Below are positions 55,255 through 62,933 of a stretch of 64,000 nucleotides of DNA, piece after piece; positions within the stretch are counted from its first letter, which is position 1; every line of letters begins with the position of its first letter. The notes beneath the pieces are model-generated. The model ran no database searches. It had not been told where the DNA came from and worked only from the letters and a program-made list of their open reading frames with translations. Location of the stretch: positions 1 to 64,000 of the forward strand of contig CALGVA010000017.1 of assembly GCA_937920345.1 (NCBI GenBank). Reading direction: 5' to 3'. The translations under genes and the position numbers were made by a program. Origin of the DNA: an uncultured Lachnospiraceae bacterium. Lineage in GTDB: Bacteria > Bacillota > Clostridia > Lachnospirales > Lachnospiraceae.

Positions 55255-56004
55255 TTATTCTGTACTTTCTGCATCCGCGCCATCGTCTTCCGGCTCCCCG
55301 GCTTCTCCGTCCTGTCCGCCTTCGGACTGAGACTGTACCGCACTGCCGTTCAGCACCCCGAAGATATTGGTGGTTCCTGTGGAGACACCGGAAATATTCT
55401 GTTCCACATACGGATCATCGGTTCCTGTCAGGTAGAAGAAATCCAGCTTTATATTCCCTGATAAGTATCCGTTCGTATCTGTCGTAAGAGTGACACCGGA
55501 CACAGATTTTCTGGAATCCATTCCGTATATATAATTCAATACATTTTTCAAACCGTTATTGGTCGTCGTGACCCCGACGGTAGTTTCCAGCTTATACATG
55601 CCGATACCGTCATCCTGAAGCTCATATCCTTCTTCCGTGGTAAGTGATCCCGCATATGGTACGACCTGCGCCGGCTGCAGGCTGACAGAAGGCACCCGCA
55701 CGTCATTGACATCTACCAGTTCCATATTATACAGATACATGACCTGATCTTCTATCCTGACTCCTGATGCGAAGCTGTCGATAATGAGATCGCCGCCCGA
55801 CTGCATCAATTCTATTCCTGCAACGTAGTCCGGCAGCTTTGCATTTAAAATTTCCAGCCGGTTTACCGTCTCCTTCAACTCCGCATTCTGTGTATTCAAC
55901 TCCTGCGTCTTCGTCTGATTACTCTTATAGACAAGCTGCCATGAAGCGAGCAGGATCAGGACGCCGAACACGATCAATAACAGTTGTATTTCACTTTTTT
56001 TCAT
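55255..56004 (-). CDS. pilO: Type IV pilus alignment protein PilO
   Basis: The product has 249 residues. One membrane segment (IQLLLIVFGVLILLASWQLV) is followed by a coiled coil (about 30-55) and a ferredoxin-like domain (about 110-200). This is the form of PilO, which with PilN and PilM aligns the pilus machine. The C-terminal tail is acidic (GGQDGEAGEPEDDGADAEST). It follows the pilM-pilN gene by 12 bases with a GGAGGA site. Confidence 0.8.
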   Translation of the reverse strand: MKKSEIQLLLIVFGVLILLASWQLVYKSNQTKTQELNTQNAELKETVNRLEILNAKLPDYVAGIELMQSGGDLIIDSFASGVRIEDQVMYLYNMELVDVNDVRVPSVSLQPAQVVPYAGSLTTEEGYELQDDGIGMYKLETTVGVTTTNNGLKNVLNYIYGMDSRKSVSGVTLTTDTNGYLSGNIKLDFFYLTGTDDPYVEQNISGVSTGTTNIFGVLNGSAVQSQSEGGQDGEAGEPEDDGADAESTE

Positions 56005-56016
56005 CTGTTCTTCCTC

Positions 56017-57672
56017 CTACTCCAGAATCTCTTCATCAGCCGCAGAATCACCGGCTTCATCAGTACTGTCCAGTGCCGGCACCTCCGGCAGCGGCGTAGG
56101 GTCGGATAATCCGCCCTTATACAATACCTGAATCGCAAAGCTTACCTTCGGTTCTTCCTCCTGCACTTCCCCGTCCATCACGGCACCCGAATCCGTCATG
56201 CTGGCAACCTCTACGCCTGCCACACTCTCAAAGGTACGGAACTCCTGAATCAGCTTCGCCGCTTCCTTCTTATCCGCAACCGTAACCGACAGGCTTACGC
56301 CGTTTAAGTCAGCATTAAAAGCCTGCACATTCAGGGAAGCCGGCATCTTTTGCTGCATTTCTTCGATAAAACTCACCAGATCATTATTCAAAGTTACCGT
56401 ATTGCTCTCGAAAAATGTAAGCTTTTCAAATGTATATTTCTGCTGTAAATACTCTTTATAGACATTCTCCGCCTCCGCCAGTTCCGTGATCCTGTTATTC
56501 AGACTGGTATTCTCATTCTGTGCCGTCTTCAGGCTGAGCCAGGACGTTCCCGCCAGAACCACCGCACCGATAAATGCCGCAACTGCAAAAAGAACCGCTG
56601 CCTTCGTTCTGTCCTTTTCGTCCGGAAGAAGCGCCATCGACTTCTTATCCTTCTCCTTCTCGCCCATGAAACCGAGCGGCGACAGCGCCGCACCGATACA
56701 GGTCAGAAATTCACCGAAACGCTTATCTTTAAAATATTTCTCCAGCTGTAAGCCCTTAATCTCCCGAAGCGGTTCCAGAGGCAGTTCTATCGCATTTGAA
56801 ATCAGTTCCGGAAGCCCGCTGAAATCCCCGCCCAGACCGGACAGATAAGCCTTCTCAATAGGAACACCGTTATTACGTGAGAAATAATCCACGACACGCG
56901 CGATGCCGCTGACCAGATAGCTGAGGGACTGCACAATCTCATCGTTCAGGCACTCCCGCTCCTTAAAGTTCCGCACCGCCTGCTCATAATCCGGCTTCTG
57001 GTATTCCTCCATCTCCATCATGGCGAAGATTGCATCCTCTACGCCGTAGGCAACCGTTCTCTGCAGTGCAATCGCCTGATCCTGCAGAATCGTGACGATC
57101 GTGGAACTCTCATCTACCTTGATCACCATCTGAACACCTGTGTCACAGTGCCTGCGGAGTATCTGGTAGATACTGTTACCGCTGTAATCCAGCGAGACAA
57201 CATTGCAGCCGAGCGCCTGCGCCAGCTGGAAATAACTTGCCGACATAGCCTTGGGAACAGCATATACAAGCACCTTGTACTGTTTCGTGCCGTTCTCGTT
57301 CTCCAGTGTGCTGACAATACTGTGTCCGATCTCATACTGCTCTAAGTCAACCGGAAAATAGTCAGACACATTCGCTTTAATCAGATCTTTTACTTTATTC
57401 TCTTTGACAAACGGAATGATAACTTCACGATTTGCGATCTTCGTGGAACTCATGGAAAAAATGATCTGCTTCGTCTTGATCCGGTTCTCCTGCAACGCTG
57501 TCTTAATCGTATTAACCAGCAGTTCGTTGACATTCAGAATCCCGTCTGTTACCGCCCCCTGCGGCGTTTTAATGCTGACTGAACGGTACACCTTAGGATT
57601 CTTGGTCTTGTAATCCTCCTCGCAGATCCTGATCTGCGAAGCTCCTATTTCTATTCCCAGTATCTTTGGCAT
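56017..57672 (-). CDS. pilM: Fused PilM-PilN pilus assembly protein
   Basis: The product has 551 residues. Residues about 1-345 are an actin-like PilM domain (KILGIEIGASQIRICEEDYK; KAYLSGLGGDFSGLPELISN). A membrane segment (AVLFAVAAFIGAVVLAGTSW, about 370-390) is followed by a coiled coil and a PilN-like ferredoxin domain (about 430-510). In most systems PilM is cytoplasmic and binds the PilN N-terminus. Here both are in one chain. The acidic tail resembles that of PilO. AAAGGGG precedes the ATG. Confidence 0.88.
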   Translation of the reverse strand: MPKILGIEIGASQIRICEEDYKTKNPKVYRSVSIKTPQGAVTDGILNVNELLVNTIKTALQENRIKTKQIIFSMSSTKIANREVIIPFVKENKVKDLIKANVSDYFPVDLEQYEIGHSIVSTLENENGTKQYKVLVYAVPKAMSASYFQLAQALGCNVVSLDYSGNSIYQILRRHCDTGVQMVIKVDESSTIVTILQDQAIALQRTVAYGVEDAIFAMMEMEEYQKPDYEQAVRNFKERECLNDEIVQSLSYLVSGIARVVDYFSRNNGVPIEKAYLSGLGGDFSGLPELISNAIELPLEPLREIKGLQLEKYFKDKRFGEFLTCIGAALSPLGFMGEKEKDKKSMALLPDEKDRTKAAVLFAVAAFIGAVVLAGTSWLSLKTAQNENTSLNNRITELAEAENVYKEYLQQKYTFEKLTFFESNTVTLNNDLVSFIEEMQQKMPASLNVQAFNADLNGVSLSVTVADKKEAAKLIQEFRTFESVAGVEVASMTDSGAVMDGEVQEEEPKVSFAIQVLYKGGLSDPTPLPEVPALDSTDEAGDSAADEEILE

Positions 57673-57760
57673 CGATGTTCCCCTTTCAACGGCTCCCGCG
57701 CCCGGGATCGCCCCTTCTATTCATCATCTATAATATAAGATCATATTACATAAACTATAA

Positions 57761-57847
57761 GCAAGCTAGCTTGCCTGGAAGAATGCTGCTTGCAGCAAGT
57801 CCGCCCTGCGGACGGTTCTTCCGCGTGAATGGTATTTTCATTCACGC
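57761..57847 (-). other. Structured intergenic element between pilD and pilM-pilN
   Basis: Within an approximately 244-base gap, three structures lie side by side. A nine-base-pair hairpin (57823-57831 with 57839-57847) is followed by a three-way junction with outer stem 57777-57783/57816-57822 and inner hairpins 57784-57797 and 57799-57813, and then by a 14-base palindrome (57761-57774). No T-run or ORF is present. It could be an RNA processing element, a regulatory leader for pilM-pilN or a small mobile repeat. By eye only. Confidence 0.55.
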
Positions 57848-57916
57848 TATGATCCCTATTTCCCAACCTGATAAATCCACATTACAAATCCACACTTTGT
57901 TATATAACAACGGCTT

Positions 57917-58675
57917 CTACACGCCGAGCCATGACAGATACCATGCAATCATCTGATCCCCCGCCAGGGCGGCAATCATGATCCCAACGGACAAATACGG
58001 ACCAAAAGCAAGCATATGCCCCTGTCCGCTCATCTTCATCCGAATCATATGTATGACGGAACCGATGATACATCCCAAGACAAAGGCAAGTAAAATCTGC
58101 TTCCATCCAAGCAAGAGACCGCTCACCGCCATAAGCTTGATATCGCCGCCGCCGATACCGCGTCCCTTTGTAACCAAATGTACGATATAGAGAAAACCAC
58201 TGACAAGAAAGAAGCCGACTGCATAGTCAAGCCAATCAGCATAGTCTGTCACTATGCGAATCAGCCCCAATGTCAGTATAAATATGTTGATCCCGATCGG
58301 GATCTCGTAAGTACGTAAATCGATCACGCTCAAGGTGATCAACGCGGATGCAAGCAGCGCATACAGTAGGGCTTCCACGCTTATACCATACACCGCGAAT
58401 ACGGTGCAGTAGAGCACTCCGTTCAGCAGCTCGATGAGAGGATACTGAACGGAGATTTTCTGCTTACAACTGCGGCATTTCCCGCCGAGACACAGATAGC
58501 TGAATACCGGTACAAGATCGTACCATTTCAACTGGTACCCACAGTTCATACAGTGTGACCGTATTTTAACAATATTCTCCTGTTTCGGGATACGGAAGAT
58601 GCAGACATTTAAGAAGCTGCCGATCACGATCCCGTAGAGAAATATGATGATGTAGAGCAGTATTGTGGGTAACAT
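57917..58675 (-). CDS. pilD: Prepilin peptidase PilD (A24 family)
   Basis: The product has 252 residues. The N-terminal region has the four-Cys zinc motif (CMNCGYQ and CRSCKQK) and several membrane segments. The two catalytic Asp residues lie in VIDLRTYEIPIG and GIGGGDIKLM. It cleaves the leader of PilA and the minor prepilins and methylates the new N-terminus. It follows pilA by 31 bases with an AAAGGA site. Confidence 0.96.
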   Translation of the reverse strand: MLPTILLYIIIFLYGIVIGSFLNVCIFRIPKQENIVKIRSHCMNCGYQLKWYDLVPVFSYLCLGGKCRSCKQKISVQYPLIELLNGVLYCTVFAVYGISVEALLYALLASALITLSVIDLRTYEIPIGINIFILTLGLIRIVTDYADWLDYAVGFFLVSGFLYIVHLVTKGRGIGGGDIKLMAVSGLLLGWKQILLAFVLGCIIGSVIHMIRMKMSGQGHMLAFGPYLSVGIMIAALAGDQMIAWYLSWLGV

Positions 58676-58706
58676 GAACTGTGTCCTTTCAAGGTGCTAA
58701 ACAATA

Positions 58707-59189
58707 TTAGAATTTCTTGGGTGTATCGCTGGGTGTTCCGTTGGGCGTATCAATCCAGTTCGAGCACTCAACCGTAACGATTCCCGTCGTGCTGTCTACT
58801 TTGACAGTTACTTCAGGCAAACTTGTTCCTGTTTGTTTCGTGTAAGTATTGGATGTCAATGTAATATCCGCAAAATTTACCGTCAGTCCCACCTCAGCAT
58901 CAAGATTTGTAGATCCGGAAGGCTGCGCTTCAAGAGGTGTTCCACTAAACTTAAACACTGCAGCAGCGGTAGCGATTTCCGAATTAACCTTCTCTTCAGT
59001 AGCCGCAATCTTCAGCACATTTGCAAAATCGGAAATGCTTGTGTTATCTCTCTGCAGTCTGGTCTTCTCTACGTATCTCAGATACTGGGGAGCCAATACA
59101 CCGATCAGTACTGCCATGATCGCAACAACGATGATCAACTCTACAAGGGAAAAACCTTTGTTTGTTAATGATTTCTGTTCTCTTTTCAT
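58707..59189 (-). CDS. pilA: Major type IV pilin PilA
   Basis: The product has 160 residues. The prepilin signal is NKG followed by FSLVELIIVVAIMAVLIGVL, with Glu at +5, and the helix continues through LRYVEKTRLQRDNTS. The compact beta-rich C-terminal domain ends with a Thr/Pro tail and has one Cys, so no disulfide loop is possible. Size and its place next to pilC and pilD make it the likely main subunit. AAGGAG lies nine bases before the ATG. Confidence 0.9.
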   Translation of the reverse strand: MKREQKSLTNKGFSLVELIIVVAIMAVLIGVLAPQYLRYVEKTRLQRDNTSISDFANVLKIAATEEKVNSEIATAAAVFKFSGTPLEAQPSGSTNLDAEVGLTVNFADITLTSNTYTKQTGTSLPEVTVKVDSTTGIVTVECSNWIDTPNGTPSDTPKKF

Positions 59190-59232
59190 GTTTACAATCT
59201 CCTTCTTTCCTTATAATTTAATTATTTTATCT

Positions 59233-59315
59233 TAAACGCTTCGCCCTACTTAAGCGCTTAATTCATATATAAAATCGAACTGCGTTCGATTGCGAGATTT
59301 GCCTGTGGCAAACTC
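59233..59315 (-). other. Three hairpins in the pilC-pilA gap
   Basis: On the minus strand the gap holds hairpins at 59294-59315 (GAG-TTTGCC type), 59273-59291 (AATCGAAC paired with GTTCGATT) and 59233-59260. The middle one is followed by TTTATATATG, so it may act as a weak terminator or attenuator between pilC and pilA. A structured leader could also stabilise pilA mRNA. A weak promoter-like TAAAAT lies at about 59222-59227 without a good -35. Confidence 0.5.
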
Positions 59316-59342
59316 GGATAACCGAAGGAACTTCCTATTAAA

Positions 59343-60557
59343 TTATACATTATCCAATGCCTCGTACATCTTCATCATCGGCGCCAGCACCGAAGCAATC
59401 AGTACACCGACGATTGCCGCCAGCACGATGATGATCATCGGCTCCATCATCGCCATCAGGGACTGTACCGCCATCTCCACTTCCTCTTCATAATAGTCCG
59501 CCAGCTTATCCAGCATATCTTCGATGGCACCGGACTCCTCGCCGATCCTGACCATATGAAAGACCATGGGCGGATACAGTCCGCAGTCCTCTAACGGTTT
59601 AGAGAAAGGCACGCCAAGCCCGATCTGGTCCTTCGCATCCAGCAGCGCCTCCTTAAACCATATATTCGTCATGGTGCCCGCTACGATCTCCACCGCCTCC
59701 ACCATAGGCACGCCCGCCGCCATCAGGGTGCTCATCGTACGCGCCATAGAAGACGCCGCCGATTTGATTGTCAGATCTTTGACTCCCGGAAGGACAATAG
59801 CCAGTTTGCCGAATACATGCTTACCTGTATTGGTCCCGGCAAACGTCTTAATACCAAACACTACAGCAAACGCACCTCCCGCAAGCAAATACCATTTCAC
59901 CTTGATAAAGTCACTGGCCGCCAGAACGCCTTTGGTAATCGCCGGCAGTTCCGTATCCAGTGTCTCGAACATAGAGGCATACTGTGGAATAACGAACACC
60001 AGCATAACGATCACGACAACAACCGCCACAATCATCAGTACAACCGGATAGATCATAGCCTTCTTGACCAGCGCCTGCGTTTTACTGCTTCGCTCCAGCT
60101 GTGTCGCCACACGATCCAGAGATGTGTCCAGACTACCTGACGCCTCACCTGCCGCCACCATATTCACCATGATGCCCGGAAAGATCTTCGGCTCCTTCGC
60201 CAGCGACTCCGCCAGCGGTTCGCCCTTCTCCATGCTGACCCGGACTTCTTCCAGCGCCTTCTTCAGCCGCTTGTTCTCCGTCTGCTCACAGAGCATCTTC
60301 ATCGCTTCCAGAATGCTGACGCCCGCTCTTGTCATACTCACGAACTGACGGCAGAACACACTTAAGTCTCTCGCCGTGGGCTTGCCGCCGATATCGATAT
60401 TGATATCCTTGGTCAGCGCATTCTGTTCTGAGATGTTGACCACCGTCAGATTCTGTCTCTTCAGTTCCGCTCTCGCCGCGCCCACAGAATCAGCGTCAAT
60501 ACTCCCCTTCGAAGTCTTGCCGGACTTATCAATCACCTCATATCCATAAACTGCCAT
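59343..60557 (-). CDS. pilC: Type IV pilus inner-membrane platform protein PilC
   Basis: The product has 404 residues with two GspF domains. Signatures are RDLSVFCRQFVSMTRAGVSI, then PGIMVNMVAAGEASGSLDTS, and the second copy VFHMVRIGEESGAIEDMLDK. Three membrane segments lie at about 165-190, 215-235 and 375-395. It is the platform turned by PilB. It is the first gene of the pilus operon, behind the promoter at 60648-60675. Confidence 0.95.
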   Translation of the reverse strand: MAVYGYEVIDKSGKTSKGSIDADSVGAARAELKRQNLTVVNISEQNALTKDINIDIGGKPTARDLSVFCRQFVSMTRAGVSILEAMKMLCEQTENKRLKKALEEVRVSMEKGEPLAESLAKEPKIFPGIMVNMVAAGEASGSLDTSLDRVATQLERSSKTQALVKKAMIYPVVLMIVAVVVVIVMLVFVIPQYASMFETLDTELPAITKGVLAASDFIKVKWYLLAGGAFAVVFGIKTFAGTNTGKHVFGKLAIVLPGVKDLTIKSAASSMARTMSTLMAAGVPMVEAVEIVAGTMTNIWFKEALLDAKDQIGLGVPFSKPLEDCGLYPPMVFHMVRIGEESGAIEDMLDKLADYYEEEVEMAVQSLMAMMEPMIIIVLAAIVGVLIASVLAPMMKMYEALDNV

Positions 60558-60647
60558 TTTATGACCTCTTTTCGATCGATCTATGTACTCCCCGTAGCCC
60601 GTTATGAGCGCATAATCCCCCTCTTAAGCAAACTACTGTTACTTTGT

Positions 60648-60675
60648 ATTTTATCACATATGCCTATCTTTTCAA
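60648..60675 (-). promoter_or_regulatory. Predicted sigma-A promoter of the pilus operon
   Basis: On the minus strand a -35 TTGAAA (60670-60675) and an extended -10 TGATAAAAT (hexamer 60648-60653) are separated by 16 bases. The leader to pilC is about 85 bases and contains a short palindrome (TTATGCGCTCATAA). Confidence 0.65.
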
Positions 60676-60730
60676 GCCTTTTGGGACTTTTTTTGTTGAA
60701 AAAATATAGATTGCGAAAAATTACAAAAAA

Positions 60731-60745
60731 AATTTTCTCATTTTT
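60731..60745. promoter_or_regulatory. CodY-box-like site upstream of the pilC promoter
   Basis: AATTTTCTCATTTTT matches 11 of 15 positions of AATTTTCWGAAAATT. It lies 55 bases upstream of the -35, the same distance as the box upstream of codY. The surrounding DNA is very AT-rich, so chance is a serious alternative. Confidence 0.22.
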
Positions 60746-60785
60746 CACACTGTTCTTTGCCATCGTCACAAATTGCGCAAACGGT

Positions 60786-62786
60786 TCACCTGCCGATTGC
60801 AACCGGTTTCCATACATCCCCTCTAATCCCCTCTCCATGCAGGATATCATATTGCACAGCCTTACAGTGATTGAGCACCTGAAGCTGTTCCTCGGTACAC
60901 TCATATATCTCCTTCCCTGCTGCATCCCGTACAAACTTCGGAGAATTTGTTTTAAAACAGGTTCTCTCGCATCGCAGAATCCGTGTCATATCACAATCCG
61001 GCAGCCCGGCATAATCGATCAGTGCCTGCGGCAGATAATACATACTTTCTCCCGAGAAACTCAGTTCTTTCTCAGAAAAATTGCTCCACACAATGACAGG
61101 CGTCGAATACAGACGCTCTGCCGTCTCCTCTTCGTCCTCCTCTTCCCCGAGTCCAAGCACCTCCAGTATCTCCGTAGAGAAATAAGGACAGTGATCTCCG
61201 AACATCAGCAGAACCGTAGGCTGATCAACCCTTGAGAAATAGTCTACAAGCTGCGAAAATGCCTGATTTGCCAGATATATACCATTGATGTAATTATCCA
61301 GTGTGCCGTAATCTTCTGCAGCCAGTTCCGCGCCCTTTACTGACATCCTGATCGGGTAATCATAATCCGCTGCCGGCTCCGCCGTATAGTCCAGCACCCT
61401 CATATGATTTGCTATGGAAAGCGCCCATATGAACTTAGGTCCGCCGCTCTCCACTTCTGTCTCGGCAATGATCTGCCTGGCCAGCGATTCGTCCGAAATA
61501 TAGCGCGTATAGATATCCTTGTACTGCATATCCTCCTCAAAGACCACCTGATCAAACCCCATGGCGGCATATGCGGTATCGCGGCCATAAAACCAGCCAT
61601 AATAGGGGTGGATCGCTATCGTCTCATAGCCCAGCCCGTTAAAGTAATCCACCAGCGAGGGTATCCTGCGTCCCCGGATCTGTGCATACGCAGAATCGGT
61701 ACGGTAGTATTTCGCGTTCAACCCGGTCAGAAACTCGATCTCTGGGCTCACCGTGCCACCACCGTAAACAGTAGATGTCACATACCCGGTATCGCATCTG
61801 TCCTCCAGCGCCTTATAGGGTCCCATCGGGTCCTCTGAAAAGGTGATCCGGTCTGTCCGTATATTGTCCGTATTCCACCACGACTCGTTCATTATCACGA
61901 TCACGTTCGGATAGTTTTCTCCGTCTGCTGTCTCTTTCGGCGGTTCTTTAGAAAACAGGAAATCATAGCTCTCCTCTACCCGCTCCACACTGATCGTAGA
62001 CAGACTGTCGTTTTGCAGGAAACGATACAGCACATACCGGTTCGTCTCAGAAACATGCGGCTCGGTCACATCGATCACATAGCGCTCCCCCAGAAAATGA
62101 TCCGTATAAAGAAATATAGCGGCGCACAGACAGACACACACCAGCAGCCTCGCGTATATCATAGCCTTACGCCTTCTGCGCAAGCCTCCTTCTGCCGCCG
62201 CACTGTCGATGTCACCTTCCTCCTTCTTGCCTGCCTCTTCCTCTTCGCCGGTTTCATTCACTTTCTGTACTTTCCCGTCACTTCCACAATCCTTCCACGC
62301 CTTTCTTCTAAGCCAGTCCAGCGCAAAACCTGCTCCGACAAAAAAGAGAAGCACACCGGCTATCAGCACAAGCCAGCGGTTTCGTGTGAATCGGAAATAA
62401 TCAAGTGCCATGCCTGCCGCCTCCGTCAGCCGCAGGTCGTCCAGTTTCAGCAGTTCTTTACGGTTTATGTATTTGATATAACTGGCATGGGTCAGGATAA
62501 ACAGGCATACGGACACGATCAGCGTACTGCCCCCGGCATGCAGGGTAAGGCAGTAAAGCGCGGCCAGTGTCATGCCGATGATAATGCCCTCAAACGTATA
62601 TGAAGCCTTTAGAAAACTTTCATTAAAAAATGAAAAATAAGAATATTCCGGACGGATGATATAATAGTCCAGCAGACATGGAATATATGTGGCATACATA
62701 ACGATCAGTCCGGTCAACAGCACAAGATAAAGTGCTTTTTCTTTCCTGTTCGTTATCTTTATTCTTCTTATGTTAATTCCGTTCAT
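60786..62786 (-). CDS. LTA synthase-like membrane sulfatase-fold protein
   Basis: The product has 666 residues. Membrane segments occupy about 18-160, with a basic cytoplasmic loop (about 165-205) and one more segment (about 207-225). The extracytoplasmic sulfatase-type domain carries a metal ligand Glu (VIVIMNESWW, about 299), the nucleophile Thr (YGGGTVSPE, about 343) and a late ligand pair (FGDHCPYF, about 530). Family members move phosphoglycerol or similar groups onto surface polymers. The substrate cannot be told from sequence. It lies upstream of the pilus promoter, in the same direction. Confidence 0.85.
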   Translation of the reverse strand: MNGINIRRIKITNRKEKALYLVLLTGLIVMYATYIPCLLDYYIIRPEYSYFSFFNESFLKASYTFEGIIIGMTLAALYCLTLHAGGSTLIVSVCLFILTHASYIKYINRKELLKLDDLRLTEAAGMALDYFRFTRNRWLVLIAGVLLFFVGAGFALDWLRRKAWKDCGSDGKVQKVNETGEEEEAGKKEEGDIDSAAAEGGLRRRRKAMIYARLLVCVCLCAAIFLYTDHFLGERYVIDVTEPHVSETNRYVLYRFLQNDSLSTISVERVEESYDFLFSKEPPKETADGENYPNVIVIMNESWWNTDNIRTDRITFSEDPMGPYKALEDRCDTGYVTSTVYGGGTVSPEIEFLTGLNAKYYRTDSAYAQIRGRRIPSLVDYFNGLGYETIAIHPYYGWFYGRDTAYAAMGFDQVVFEEDMQYKDIYTRYISDESLARQIIAETEVESGGPKFIWALSIANHMRVLDYTAEPAADYDYPIRMSVKGAELAAEDYGTLDNYINGIYLANQAFSQLVDYFSRVDQPTVLLMFGDHCPYFSTEILEVLGLGEEEDEEETAERLYSTPVIVWSNFSEKELSFSGESMYYLPQALIDYAGLPDCDMTRILRCERTCFKTNSPKFVRDAAGKEIYECTEEQLQVLNHCKAVQYDILHGEGIRGDVWKPVAIGR

Positions 62787-62891
62787 GTCATTTCGTTCCT
62801 TTTTCTGTTCCTCTGTGCTTTTCCGGTTACGCCATATTCAATCTGTTTTCTTCATCCGCATTCACGTGTCAAGTGCAATCATGCAAATATC

Positions 62892-62912
62892 CCGCAGCTT
62901 AGGCGGGATAAA
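62892..62912 (-). terminator. Weak hairpin after the C39-like gene
   Basis: ATCCCGC and GCGGGAT pair around a seven-base loop on the minus strand, about 22 bases after the stop of the preceding gene. It is followed by ATTTGC rather than a T-run, so it is a weak terminator or a stabilising 3' structure. A TTGACA follows downstream, but no matching -10 is visible. Confidence 0.35.
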
Positions 62913-62933
62913 TTATTTCGCATATTATTTTTC

